From NCBI GenBank assembly GCA_937766455.1, contig CALLXD010000037.1, positions 22,594 to 86,593 on the forward strand: 64,000 nucleotides of DNA. The letters run 5' to 3'. This stretch comes from Vicinamibacterales bacterium (GTDB taxonomy: Bacteria > Acidobacteriota > Vicinamibacteria > Vicinamibacterales > UBA8438). A program made the translations under genes and the position numbers. Below the pieces are notes generated by a model. The model worked only from the letters and a program-made list of their open reading frames with translations. It ran no database searches and was not told the origin of the DNA. Below are positions 52,716-61,624 of the stretch, one piece after another (position 1 is the stretch's first letter; every line of letters starts with the position of its first letter).

Positions 52716-53981
52716 ATGCCACCCTCCTTCACCCGGTTTTCCGCCACCGTTCAGCCCGAAGGCGCGTTCGCGGTGCTCGCGGTCGCGCGGCGCCTGCAAG
52801 CAGCCGGAAAAGACGTCATCGAACTGGAGATCGGCGACAGCCCGTTCCCTTCCCCAGAGTCCGCGATCGAGGCTGGAATCGAAGCGATTCGGGCCGGCCG
52901 CACCACATATGGGCCATCGGTTGGGCTTCCGGAGTTTCGTGCGGCGGCAGCCGCCTACGTCAACGAGGAACACGGGCTGGCGGTGTCGGCCGACAACGTC
53001 GTGGCGGGACCGGGTGCCAAGACCTTCGAGCAGCTCTTTTGTGAAGCGTTCTTGGAGCCTGGTGATGGGGTGCTGGTGTTCAGTCCACATTTCCCCACGT
53101 ATCCGGCGAATATCGCCCGGCGCGGAGCTCGGATGGTGCTCTCGAGCCTGCGGGCATCACGAGCCTTCCGGCCGGATCTCGACGATGTGCGTCGTTTTCT
53201 CGACGAGGACGCGAGCCCCAAAGCCATCTTCTTGAACAGTCCGCACAACCCAACCGGGGGTGTGACCACCGAGGAGGACCTCCGGGGACTCGCCGCACTC
53301 ATCCGGGGCCGCGATATCGCTGTCTTCAGCGACGAACCATACGACTGCATGGTGTGGGACGGGCGGCACCACTCCCTCGTGGCGCAACCGGGCATGCTCG
53401 ATCAGGTTGTCGCCGCGTATACCTTCAGCAAGTCGTTCAGCATGAGCGGTTGGCGCCTCGGTTACGCCGTGTCGAACCCGGACACGGTGAGGGTCTTTGA
53501 CCTGCTGACCAATACCGCGCTGTCGTGCGTGCCACCGTTCACACAGCTAGCCGGGGCCGCCGCGCTTCAGCGCGGTCGAACCGAACGTGACGGCCGGATG
53601 CAGGAGTTCCATCGCAAGGTCATGTTGTTGGTAGCCGGGCTGAACGACGTGGAGGGCGTCAGCTGTTTGACCCCTGGGGGGACCTTCTACGTGTTTCCGT
53701 CTGTGGCAGCTATCTGCAACCGCGAGGGAATCACGTCGCACGGGCTCGCGCTGTATCTGTTGGAGGGCGCGGATGACAAGCTCGGCGTCGCCTGCCTGGG
53801 GGGCGAGTGTTTCGGGGCCGCGGGGAGCGGCTTTCTCCGACTGAGTTGTGCGCAGCCGGATGACCGACTGAAGGCGGCGGTCTCGTTCCTCGCCGATGCG
53901 GTGACCAGACGGGACCGAATCGCATCCTACCTCGACACGCACCCGGACTTCCGCCTGGACACCCCGTACGACGTCGGCTAG
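52716..53981 (+). CDS. Class I/II aminotransferase (aspartate aminotransferase-like)
   Basis: A 421-residue PLP enzyme. It has the fold-type I signature: GPSVGLPEFRAAAAAYV at the N-terminus, the FLNSPHNPTGGV strand with the Asn-Pro-x-Gly, the DEPYDCMVWDG aspartate/tyrosine, and the PLP lysine in YTFSKSFSMSGWRLGYA. The family uses aspartate, aromatic or branched amino acids; the substrate cannot be fixed. No signal peptide; cytoplasmic. The upstream fused ORF is divergent and 79 bases away. Confidence 0.9.
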   Translation: MPPSFTRFSATVQPEGAFAVLAVARRLQAAGKDVIELEIGDSPFPSPESAIEAGIEAIRAGRTTYGPSVGLPEFRAAAAAYVNEEHGLAVSADNVVAGPGAKTFEQLFCEAFLEPGDGVLVFSPHFPTYPANIARRGARMVLSSLRASRAFRPDLDDVRRFLDEDASPKAIFLNSPHNPTGGVTTEEDLRGLAALIRGRDIAVFSDEPYDCMVWDGRHHSLVAQPGMLDQVVAAYTFSKSFSMSGWRLGYAVSNPDTVRVFDLLTNTALSCVPPFTQLAGAAALQRGRTERDGRMQEFHRKVMLLVAGLNDVEGVSCLTPGGTFYVFPSVAAICNREGITSHGLALYLLEGADDKLGVACLGGECFGAAGSGFLRLSCAQPDDRLKAAVSFLADAVTRRDRIASYLDTHPDFRLDTPYDVG

Positions 53982-53987
53982 CAGGCG

Positions 53988-54206
53988 CTACTTCTTGAAC
54001 ATGTCGCCAAGTCCACCAAGGCTGCCGGCCACATCTGCCAGGCCTCCCGCACCGCCGCCGTCGCCACCGGACAGGAGCTGGTCCAGCGGGCCAGACAACG
54101 CCGGCGCTTTCGATTTCAGGTGATTCAAGATCACGCTCACGGCCATCTGCTCTTTGTCCGCAGGCAAGCCAACCTTCTGCGCCACGAGATTCACAATTTC
54201 ATCCAT
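53988..54206 (-). CDS. Small helical protein with glycine-rich tail (DUF2780-like)
   Basis: A 72-residue protein. The N-terminus MDEIVNLVAQKVGLPADKEQ is an amphipathic helix, then SVILNHLKSKAPAL, and the tail is rich in glycine (SGGDGGGAGGLADVAGSL). It is similar to DUF2780/DUF2267-type small proteins. The ATG at 54206 has GGAGG six bases before it, and an upstream open stretch is non-coding. It is the last gene of the long operon and lies 20 bases after the uridine-kinase-like gene. Confidence 0.7.
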   Translation of the reverse strand: MDEIVNLVAQKVGLPADKEQMAVSVILNHLKSKAPALSGPLDQLLSGGDGGGAGGLADVAGSLGGLGDMFKK

Positions 54207-54226
54207 CGCGTTACCTCCGAGCGAGA

Positions 54227-54868
54227 TCAGACCCGGTCGGCATCCGGCACGCCTTCGCGTCCCAGCGCCTTCAACACACAATCGACGTTCACCGCGACCT
54301 GTGCGGTGCCGGACAAGGTCAACGTGGCCCATCGTCGCGTCGGCCGCACGTGTTGCTCGAACATGGGCTGCACGTCACGGGCAAACTGCGTCCGGATGTC
54401 ATCCGCGCGACGACCTCGCTCGCGACGGTCCCGAGCCAATCGCCGCGCGTGGGCCGTGTGGTCGTCCACGTCCAGAAATACCGACGTATCGATGAGGGCC
54501 CGGATGTCTTCTCGACAGAGCAGCAGGACGCCTTCCACGATGATCAGTGGTCGGGGTTCGAGGGTCATCGTATCCGGTTGGCGGGTATGGCTCGTGAAGT
54601 CGTAGACCGGTCGATCAATCTGGCAGGCGCGGCTGAGTGACGTGAGGTGCGCGGCGAACAAGACCCAGTCGATGGCCCCCGGCGCGTCGAAGTTCTGCTG
54701 GCGCCGGGTCTCCGGGCTGAGATGCGACAGGTCGCGATAGTAGGCGTCCAGCGGGAGGATCACCACATCGTCGTCGGGGACTGCGACACCCAGCGCCTCC
54801 GCGAGCGTTGTCTTCCCCGAACCTGATCCGCCAGCGATACCGAGGATGTGAGGCCGCGCGTGCACCAT
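54227..54868 (-). CDS. Uridine kinase-like P-loop kinase
   Basis: A 213-residue protein, the length of bacterial uridine kinase. The P-loop is GIAGGSGSGKTTLAEAL. The substrate part is seen in LDAYYRDLSHLSPETRRQQ, FDAPGAIDW, and RPVYDFTSHTRQ, and IIVEGVLLLCREDI and the LID-like RRLARDRRERGRRADDI follow. It phosphorylates uridine or cytidine, or a related substrate. The start ATG at 54868 shares a base with the stop of the TfoX-like gene (TGATG), so the two are coupled. Confidence 0.85.
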   Translation of the reverse strand: MVHARPHILGIAGGSGSGKTTLAEALGVAVPDDDVVILPLDAYYRDLSHLSPETRRQQNFDAPGAIDWVLFAAHLTSLSRACQIDRPVYDFTSHTRQPDTMTLEPRPLIIVEGVLLLCREDIRALIDTSVFLDVDDHTAHARRLARDRRERGRRADDIRTQFARDVQPMFEQHVRPTRRWATLTLSGTAQVAVNVDCVLKALGREGVPDADRV

Positions 54869-55197
54869 CACTTCGGCGGAAGGCTGTCGGCGAACGCAAC
54901 GCACCGGTCGAGCCAGGACATGAGAGCGGCGCGCGTCCGAACGCCGTCGGCCGAGACATACACGTAGCCGGTCAGAGCACGCCCGGTGAAGTCCATTTCC
55001 CGAGCGTGCTTGCGTCGCAACGCCTTGTCGTAGGCATCTGGCCCGACCCGCACCATCAGCTCGTCGGCGTTGACGCCGACGCACATGTTCCCGTGGACCA
55101 TGAACGCCAGGCCACCGAACATCTTCCGCTCGGACACACCGTCTCGGCCCGCAAGCAGCCGACGGATGCGCGTGGCGAGCTGCTCGTTGTAAGCCAT
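54868..55197 (-). CDS. TfoX N-terminal domain protein
   Basis: A 109-residue protein with the TfoX_N layout: LLAGRDGVSERKMFGGLAFMVHGNM, DELMVRVGPDAYDKAL, and FTGRALTGYVYVSADGV. The domain is found in the competence regulator TfoX and in many stand-alone small proteins of unknown role. There is no C-terminal TfoX domain. It sits in the bat operon, 52 bases after batE. Confidence 0.85.
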   Translation of the reverse strand: MAYNEQLATRIRRLLAGRDGVSERKMFGGLAFMVHGNMCVGVNADELMVRVGPDAYDKALRRKHAREMDFTGRALTGYVYVSADGVRTRAALMSWLDRCVAFADSLPPK

Positions 55198-55249
55198 GCC
55201 GTGGGTCAGGATACCGTGGCTACGACCAGGACACGACGCCACCTGGGTG

Positions 55250-56020
55250 CTAAATCGGCTCCAGCTGAGCCGCTTCCACCCAGCCGACCGTGCCGTCTTC
55301 GAGCACGATCTCCACCCAGTCGTCAGACCGACGGCCCATGCGCACGGTGGCACCCTCGTGGACGGCAAAAATCCGGAGCGCGCTGTCTCCGGAGGGCGCG
55401 CTCTGCACATCGGCCTCGGTGGTCATCACCACCGCTTTCTGCGGCGCGCCGATGCCCAGTTCCCGGACCGCCAGGTTGATGCCGAACAGAAACGCCACCC
55501 CGGCCGCGGCCGTGGCCCCGCGGCGCGCCCACACGGCCATCGGCGTTCCAGGTCTCAGAATCCACACGATGCCGCCGCCCGCCGCGACGAGATACGCCAG
55601 ACCCACCAACCAGGCCAGCGCCGACCGCGGCACCAGATCTACCCACCAGCGAACGGCCCGGAACAGCCAGAACTGGGGAAGTGGTGTGATGTCGTCGGCA
55701 GTCAACTGGCGGGCCAGGGCCAGATTCGCCAACAGGTCCTCATCGGCCGGCATTAACCGGCGTGCACGCTCGTAGTACAGAATCGCCGGCCCGATCTCAC
55801 CGCGCTTGAAGTAGGTGTTCCCGAGGTTGTAGTACAGGTCCCCGCTCTCGAGTCCTGCCTCGAGAATCCGAGCGTAGCTGGCGACCGCGCCGTCGAAGTC
55901 ACCGTCCTGATACCGCTGGTTCCCCTCGTCGAAGAACGCCTCTTGGCCGGCGCACACCCCGGCAGTCAGCAGCCCCAGCCACAGGGTGGTCATCAGCGTG
56001 CGAAGTGGTCGTAGGGTCAT
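55250..56020 (-). CDS. batE: BatE-like TPR and SH3 domain protein
   Basis: A 256-residue protein with a signal peptide (LWLGLLTAGVCAGQ), two TPR repeats (FDEGNQRYQDGDFDGAVASYARIL, DLYYNLGNTYFKRGEIGPAILYYERA), two membrane helices and a C-terminal SH3b-like segment (EGATVRMGRRSDDWVEIVLED). This is the standard BatE arrangement in aerotolerance operons. Bat proteins form an envelope complex of unknown exact role. ATG overlaps the batD stop (ATGA). Confidence 0.88.
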   Translation of the reverse strand: MTLRPLRTLMTTLWLGLLTAGVCAGQEAFFDEGNQRYQDGDFDGAVASYARILEAGLESGDLYYNLGNTYFKRGEIGPAILYYERARRLMPADEDLLANLALARQLTADDITPLPQFWLFRAVRWWVDLVPRSALAWLVGLAYLVAAGGGIVWILRPGTPMAVWARRGATAAAGVAFLFGINLAVRELGIGAPQKAVVMTTEADVQSAPSGDSALRIFAVHEGATVRMGRRSDDWVEIVLEDGTVGWVEAAQLEPI

Positions 56021-57810
56021 GACAATGCCTGGTCGAGGTCGGTCATGGCTTGCCCGGCGCGCGCAAGCATCTCCTGCATGGCCACCGGATCGGGTTCGGT
56101 AGGGGCGAATCGTTGACGGTCGGAATCTTCGAGACAGGCCAGATACGCGCCGACCACGTCGTCCGACACGCCGCGGGCGATCAGGTGTGAACGCATCTGG
56201 TCCCGCACCAAACCGGCTTCCGCGAGGTTCAGCTTGTCTCCGAGGAAGCCCTGCAAGGCTCGCCCGACTTCAGCGTGAAACTCGCGGTGTGTGTCTGGCG
56301 AGCGCAGCGACTCGGCTTTGGCCAGACGTTGCTTGGCCAGGCGAGACGCGCGGCGACCTCGGGCGTAGGCGACGTCTCCGCGCAACCGGTCCTGATGGCG
56401 TTGCATCGCGACCGCACCGGCGACGGCGAGCAGCGGCGCCAACATGACGACCCAGAATCCGACGCTGCGGAACAGCGAGGCCCCGATCGGGCGAAACGTC
56501 GGCATGGCAATGCGGATGAAACGGATATCCTGCTGCGCCGCGATACCGGTGCGTCGGCGACCACCCGCGCCGGCCGGGGCGTCGATCGCGTCACCGGCGA
56601 TGCGTAAGGTAATGGGTGCCGATGTCGCCACCGCGTACGCATCGGTGTCGCTGTTGAAATAGGCCAGCTCCACGGGCGGCAGCGCGACGTCGCCCGGGGC
56701 GCGCGGGACCACCACATATTCGAAGACCTTCCGCCCGCGTACCCCGTCGCCGAACGGTTCGACCTGTTCGGTCACATCCGGCGGATAGACCTCGAAGTCC
56801 GTGGGAAACCCCAGCTCCGGCGCGACCACCGTCCTGATGTTGCCGGTGCCGGTCACTTCCAGACGAAACGTGAGTGCGTCGTTGGTGTTGAGGTCAGTGC
56901 GGTCAAAGGAGGTGGCCACTTCGAACTGCCCCACCAGACCGGTGAACGATGGGGGCTCCCCGGTGGGCAGCGCACTGACGTCCAGCTCGACTGGGTCGGA
57001 CGCGATGACGACCGGACGATCGCGACTCCGGCCAAAGAACGGGTCGTCGAAGAACCCGCGCGAACGCCGCTGCACACGCACCTGGGCCTCGATCGTCAGC
57101 GGATCAAGGGTCTTGCGACCCGCACTGGTAGGAAAGAGAGCAACGCGTCGGATGACAGAACTGGCGTACTGCACACCGTTCCGCACCACCTGCTCGACTC
57201 CGCCGACCGGGTCAGGCAGCTCCTCGGCCCAAAAGCCGGCGGTGCTCGGCTGCTCTGTTAAGTTGTAGCCGTCGACGTTGACCCGGGTGAAGATCCGATA
57301 CTCAACCGTGACCGGCTCGTTGACGTAGACCGCCTCTTTGCTCGGTGTCGCGATGATGAACAGATCGTCTGGATCCACGCCGTCGGCGCCGCTCCCTCCA
57401 CGACCGGTGGGGGCACTAGTGACCCGAATCCTGAGCGGATCGGTGGTCAACGTTTGCCCCGCCGCCCGCACCGTTATGGGACCAATATCGAACTGGCCTT
57501 CCGCCGTAGCCTGAAATTGGTACTGGATCGTGAGCACCACCGAAGTACGCCCGCTCGCCATCTGCATCGACGTCGAGGTCCCAGACCCCAGGTACGCCGC
57601 GAACGCGGACAAGTCAGGCACGGTCGGGTCGCCGTCAAGCTGCTGAGTGCCGGCGACCTCCACGTTCAGCACGAACTGTTGGTTGAGCCCCACCTCGTTC
57701 TGACTCAGGTAGGCTCGCACCGTCTGAGCCAGACCGGACACCGGAAAACAAAGCAGTCCGATCATCGCCGTCGCCAGTACCGACGCGAGGCGGCGTCCGA
57801 GGGTCACCAC
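56017..57810 (-). CDS. batD: BatD (oxygen tolerance) membrane-anchored protein
   Basis: A 597-residue protein. The signal peptide (MIGLLCFPVSGLA-Q) is followed by several immunoglobulin-like beta-sandwich parts: VRAYLSQNEVGLNQQFVLNVEV, TVEYRIFTRVNVDGYN, and FEVATSFDRTDLNTNDALT. A membrane helix near residue 440 (VGFWVVMLAPLLAVAGAVAM) anchors it; the rest is cytoplasmic. It is the typical BatD. GTG at 57810 overlaps the batC stop. Confidence 0.9.
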   Translation of the reverse strand: MVTLGRRLASVLATAMIGLLCFPVSGLAQTVRAYLSQNEVGLNQQFVLNVEVAGTQQLDGDPTVPDLSAFAAYLGSGTSTSMQMASGRTSVVLTIQYQFQATAEGQFDIGPITVRAAGQTLTTDPLRIRVTSAPTGRGGSGADGVDPDDLFIIATPSKEAVYVNEPVTVEYRIFTRVNVDGYNLTEQPSTAGFWAEELPDPVGGVEQVVRNGVQYASSVIRRVALFPTSAGRKTLDPLTIEAQVRVQRRSRGFFDDPFFGRSRDRPVVIASDPVELDVSALPTGEPPSFTGLVGQFEVATSFDRTDLNTNDALTFRLEVTGTGNIRTVVAPELGFPTDFEVYPPDVTEQVEPFGDGVRGRKVFEYVVVPRAPGDVALPPVELAYFNSDTDAYAVATSAPITLRIAGDAIDAPAGAGGRRRTGIAAQQDIRFIRIAMPTFRPIGASLFRSVGFWVVMLAPLLAVAGAVAMQRHQDRLRGDVAYARGRRASRLAKQRLAKAESLRSPDTHREFHAEVGRALQGFLGDKLNLAEAGLVRDQMRSHLIARGVSDDVVGAYLACLEDSDRQRFAPTEPDPVAMQEMLARAGQAMTDLDQALS

Positions 57811-58622
57811 GGCCTCCGGGGCGGTCGTACCGGCGTCGTCGACCGGCGCTGGCGTCGAATTTCGCCAGGGTCCTCATTGATGGCCTGGAGGAGTCGTTCG
57901 GCCTCGTCGCGGCTTAGCTCACCGGGCTGCGGTTGCGGCTCGCCATCCTGCTCGGGCTGGTCTGACTGGTCCTGCGGCGGCTCGCCGTCGTCGGATGGCG
58001 ATTCGTCCTCAGGCGGGTCCTGGTCTCCGGGCTCGCTCTCTTCAGGGGGTTCGTTCTCCTGCCCGTCGCCAGGTTCCTGGTCGTCCTGGTTCTCGTTCTC
58101 TTCGTTCTGTGGCTGGTTCTCCTGCTCTTGGTCTTCGTTTTGGTCCTGATTGTCGTCCTGCTCCTGTTCCTGCTCTTGTTCCTGTTGCTGCAGCTGTTCG
58201 AGCGTTACCTCAAGGTTGTGTTTGGCATCGGCGTCTGCGGGGTTTCGGCGCAGCGCCTCCTTATAGGCATCAAGGGCCGGCTCCAGTTGCTGCTGGTTGT
58301 AGAGCGCGTTTCCAAGGTTGTACCAAGCCTGCGCATCCACGGCGGGATCGCCGCTTTCGGTCGCCTGTTGGTACGCCTCCATCGCCCGTTGAAACTCCTC
58401 GGTTCGGTACAGCGCGTTGCCGTCATTGAACGGCGCGACCGCCGAGTCTGGGGCCTGTCGCAGCGCTTCGAGATATTGCTCGTGCGCTTCGTCGAAACGA
58501 CCTTCCTCATACAGACGATTACCGGACGAGACGGCCGCGCGCCCCGGCTGCGCCCACGCTGCACATGGCAGGGCGAGACCGGTGAGCAACGCAACACAGA
58601 CCCGCCGGCCGAGACGACTCAC
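57804..58622 (-). CDS. batC: BatC-like TPR protein with Glu/Gln-rich tail
   Basis: A 272-residue protein with a signal peptide (VALLTGLALPCAAWAQ) and three TPR repeats (VSSGNRLYEEGRFDEAHEQYLEA, PFNDGNALYRTEEFQRAMEAYQQ, WYNLGNALYNQQQLEPALDAYKEAL). After about residue 160 the sequence is a very acidic low-complexity stretch of Glu, Gln, Asp and Asn for some 90 residues. GTG at 58622 is chosen because it overlaps the batB stop (GTGA) and has GGGAGG before it; an ATG at 58640 is also open. Confidence 0.82.
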   Translation of the reverse strand: MSRLGRRVCVALLTGLALPCAAWAQPGRAAVSSGNRLYEEGRFDEAHEQYLEALRQAPDSAVAPFNDGNALYRTEEFQRAMEAYQQATESGDPAVDAQAWYNLGNALYNQQQLEPALDAYKEALRRNPADADAKHNLEVTLEQLQQQEQEQEQEQDDNQDQNEDQEQENQPQNEENENQDDQEPGDGQENEPPEESEPGDQDPPEDESPSDDGEPPQDQSDQPEQDGEPQPQPGELSRDEAERLLQAINEDPGEIRRQRRSTTPVRPPRRPW

Positions 58623-59650
58623 TTGAACCTCCCAGTCCACCCTACGTGGACCCGCCGTCGGTCAGACACCAGCACGTCACTGATGAGCAATACCAGCGCG
58701 AGGCCGAGAAAGAGCTGGTACTGCTCATCGAACAGCGTGACCTGTTCGCTCTCGAACTCCCGACCCTCGCCTCCAGCCAGTTCCTCTGCCAGCACCGCCA
58801 GTTCGGTGCCGCCTGGCGACGCGCGGTAGTAAGTCCCGCCGGTGCGTTCCGCCAGCGTCATCAGCGTGGCTTCGTCCAGTCGCGTGGTGACCACGGCGCC
58901 GTCACCGTCCCGCTTGAAACCTTGGGCCTGGCCGGCCGCATCGAAATCGGGAATCGGGACCCCGTCCGTCGAACCGATACCCACCGTATAAATGACCACA
59001 CCCTCGTCGGTGGCGCGGGTGATGGCGTCGTCCACCTCCCCTTCATGATCTTCGCCATCGGTGATGACCACGAGTACACGGTGGCGCCGCTCGGTGGCGG
59101 CGAACGCGTCCAGGGCGACCGCGATCGCCTGCCCGAGGTTGGTGCCCTGCACCGACATCATGTCCGGTTCCATCGCATTCAGAAACAGACGAGCCGCCCC
59201 GTAGTCGAGCGTCAAGGGACTTTGCACGAACGCCTCACCGGCGAATGCCACAAGCCCGACCCGGTCTCCATCGAGCTGGTCAATGAGGTCGGCGATGGCG
59301 AACTTGGCCTTCTCGAGTCGGTTCGGCGCCATGTCTTCGGCCACCATGGAGGCCGAGAGGTCCAGTGCAATCAGCACGTCACGCCCTTCGCGTCGGACCG
59401 TCTCGACCCGGCTCCCGAACTGCGGACGGGCCAGGGCGGTCACGAGCAGACCGACGGCGGCCACCACCAAGATGGTCTTTGCCAGCTGACCTCGCCGGCT
59501 CACGCTCGCGGTCAGCCGGTCCAGCAAATCGCGGTCGGCCAGCCGCTCCATATCCCGCTGCTTCCGCGCACGAGCCCACCAGACCAGCGCGACCAGCGCT
59601 GGCACCAGCAGATACGCGAACAACATCTCACTCGCAGCGAATCGAAACAT
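58619..59650 (-). CDS. batB: BatB-like von Willebrand factor A protein
   Basis: A 343-residue protein with two N-terminal membrane segments, a VWA domain and one C-terminal helix. The MIDAS metal site is complete: DLSASMVAE (D-x-S-x-S), the Thr in SVQGTNLGQAI, and VVITDGEDHEG. It is followed by an elongated tail and a final helix (LGLALVLLISDVLV). It is the second of two VWA genes in the operon. Confidence 0.9.
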   Translation of the reverse strand: MFRFAASEMLFAYLLVPALVALVWWARARKQRDMERLADRDLLDRLTASVSRRGQLAKTILVVAAVGLLVTALARPQFGSRVETVRREGRDVLIALDLSASMVAEDMAPNRLEKAKFAIADLIDQLDGDRVGLVAFAGEAFVQSPLTLDYGAARLFLNAMEPDMMSVQGTNLGQAIAVALDAFAATERRHRVLVVITDGEDHEGEVDDAITRATDEGVVIYTVGIGSTDGVPIPDFDAAGQAQGFKRDGDGAVVTTRLDEATLMTLAERTGGTYYRASPGGTELAVLAEELAGGEGREFESEQVTLFDEQYQLFLGLALVLLISDVLVSDRRRVHVGWTGRFK

Positions 59651-59655
59651 GGTGG

Positions 59656-60651
59656 CTATGGAATCTTTCTCAGGAGCGTTCGGCCAAGCCCGACTTCCAG
59701 CAGCAGCACCCCGAGCCCGAACAGCAGTGGCAGGTGAAAGAGCTCGCCGTAGCGAGTGAATTGCTCAACCTCGATCTCGGTCGTTTCCAGCGCGTCGATT
59801 TCTTCGTAGATCTGTTGCAGGCTCTCACGGTCCGTGGCGCGGAAGTACCGGCCCCCGGTCAGCGACGCCGTTTCCTGCAACGTCGGTTCATCGATGTCGA
59901 CCTCCATCTGCGCGTAGCGCCGCCCAAACAGGGGATCGTCGACGGGAACCCGGGCCACGCCCTGCGTGCCCGCCCCGATGGCGTAGATCCGCACATCGAG
60001 GGCCAGCGCGAGTTGAGCCGCCGTCACCGGGTCAATCTCGCCGCGATTGTTGCGCCCATCGGTCACGAGGATGATGACCTTGGAGTCTGCGTCAGAGCCC
60101 TGCAGCCGCTTGACCGCCGTCGCCAACCCCATCCCGATGGCCGTGCCGTCCTCAATGATGCCGACCTCCAACTCTCCGAGCAGGGTCGTCACCACATCGT
60201 AGTCGAGCGTCAACGGGGCCTGTGTAAAGGCATCGCCCGCGAAGACGACGAGCCCGATCCGGTCATTTCGTCGTCCGCTGACGAAGTCAGCCGCGACCTG
60301 TTTGGCGGCCTCGATTCGATTCGGCTGCAGGTCTTCCGCCAGCATCGAACTGGACAGGTCGAGAGCCAGCACGATGTCGATCCCTTGCGTCGTGACGTTC
60401 TCGGCCGTGACCCCGGTCTGCGGTCTGGCAAACGCCACGATGAACGCCGTGAGCGCAACGATCCGGAGACCGAACAGCGCGTGACGGAATCGTCCCCGAC
60501 GCCGGCGGTCAGCGCGCTTGATGGGGGCGATTGACGAGTAACGCAGCGCCCCCACCTGTCGTCCTCGCGTGACATACCAATAGGCCAGGGCTGGCACGAG
60601 CAGCAGCAGCAGCAAGTACATCGGGTCGGCGAACCGAAGCAGCGTCGTCAT
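59656..60651 (-). CDS. batA: BatA-like von Willebrand factor A protein
   Basis: A 331-residue VWA protein. It starts with an N-terminal helix (LLLLLVPALAYWYVT), has the MIDAS motif DLSSSMLAED, the Thr in EDGTAIGMGL, VILVTDGRNNRGE and a C-terminal membrane segment (LPLLFGLGVLLLEVGL). Its start overlaps the stop of the DUF4381-like gene (ATGA). Confidence 0.9.
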   Translation of the reverse strand: MTTLLRFADPMYLLLLLLVPALAYWYVTRGRQVGALRYSSIAPIKRADRRRRGRFRHALFGLRIVALTAFIVAFARPQTGVTAENVTTQGIDIVLALDLSSSMLAEDLQPNRIEAAKQVAADFVSGRRNDRIGLVVFAGDAFTQAPLTLDYDVVTTLLGELEVGIIEDGTAIGMGLATAVKRLQGSDADSKVIILVTDGRNNRGEIDPVTAAQLALALDVRIYAIGAGTQGVARVPVDDPLFGRRYAQMEVDIDEPTLQETASLTGGRYFRATDRESLQQIYEEIDALETTEIEVEQFTRYGELFHLPLLFGLGVLLLEVGLGRTLLRKIP

Positions 60652-61624
60652 GCCGCGTGGGCCTCCGATGCCTCAGCCGGGGCGGGCTCGGTCGGCGTGG
60701 TCAGCTCGACGAGGTGCCGACTCACGGGGATCAGGTCATGACAGCTTGCGGCCACCGGCCGGAATTTTGCGAACTTGACCAGGTCACATCGGTCGAGCAC
60801 CTGGCGAACGTCGGCCACGACGGCGCTACCGACACCATGCTCGCGGAGACAGCCCAGCACCTCGCCGGTGGTCATCTCCATCGCGTCGATGCCGAACCGA
60901 TCCTCCGCGTAGACGCGCACGATGTCCGACACCCGAATGTGGTACGTCTTGATTTCACCCAACTCGAGGAGCCCGGAGGCTTCGAGGGCGGCCAGCGACT
61001 CAAGGGCCACTTCGTGCGCGGGGCGGGGCGGTGCAACCGGGGCAATCACCTCGGGCCGGGCGCGTCGGCGATACCGGCGGTACAGCCAATAGCCGGCGGC
61101 GGCCAGGGCCAGCAGCCCGAGCAACCACGGAAGCAGCGTGAAGATACCGAAGGGGATTTCCAGCGGGGCCTTGATGTCGCGCAGCGCGCCCTCGTCGTCT
61201 CGTCCGACGCTGAGCACCGCGACCGCTGCGCCCCTCGGTCGCCAAGGTGACCCGCTCCCCAGTCGCGGCGACCACGTCGACCTCGAAGGAGGGCAGCGCC
61301 AGGTCACCAAGCTCGAACGCGGTCACCCTCAGCTCGACCTCCGTCTGGGTCATCTCCCCGGCGTCGTCCAGTATGGGCTCAACGTCGCGCTGGTCCAGCA
61401 GCTCGAATGATCCAAGCGCCAGGCTCTCCGGCCATTCGACCGTCGCGTCCGGGGCGTGCCGCACGCGCACCGTGACGGTGACCGGGTCGCCCACGTTGAT
61501 CGTGGTCGTGTCGATCGTGGTGGTGATGTCCGGCTCGCGTGGTTGTGCCGTCACGACAACCGGCAACGCCAGCGCCCGTCGCGAGCACCATGGCCCGCAC
61601 CCCCCCCGGTCGTATGCTGATCAT
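60648..61624 (-). CDS. DUF4381-like membrane protein of the bat operon, frameshifted as printed
   Basis: The N-terminal part (TAQPREPDITTTIDTTTINV, a beta-sandwich like BatD) is in one frame down to about 61230, and the C-terminal part (VGRDDEGALRDIKAPLEIPFG, one membrane helix LPWLLGLLALAAAGYWLY, and a cytoplasmic domain) is in another. An extra base near 61230 explains the change. Removing one G from a run of eight near 61605 joins the ATG at 61624 to the mature part. The ATG overlaps the stop of the DUF58 gene (ATGA). It corresponds to the DUF4381 component often found between the DUF58 and VWA genes. Confidence 0.72.
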
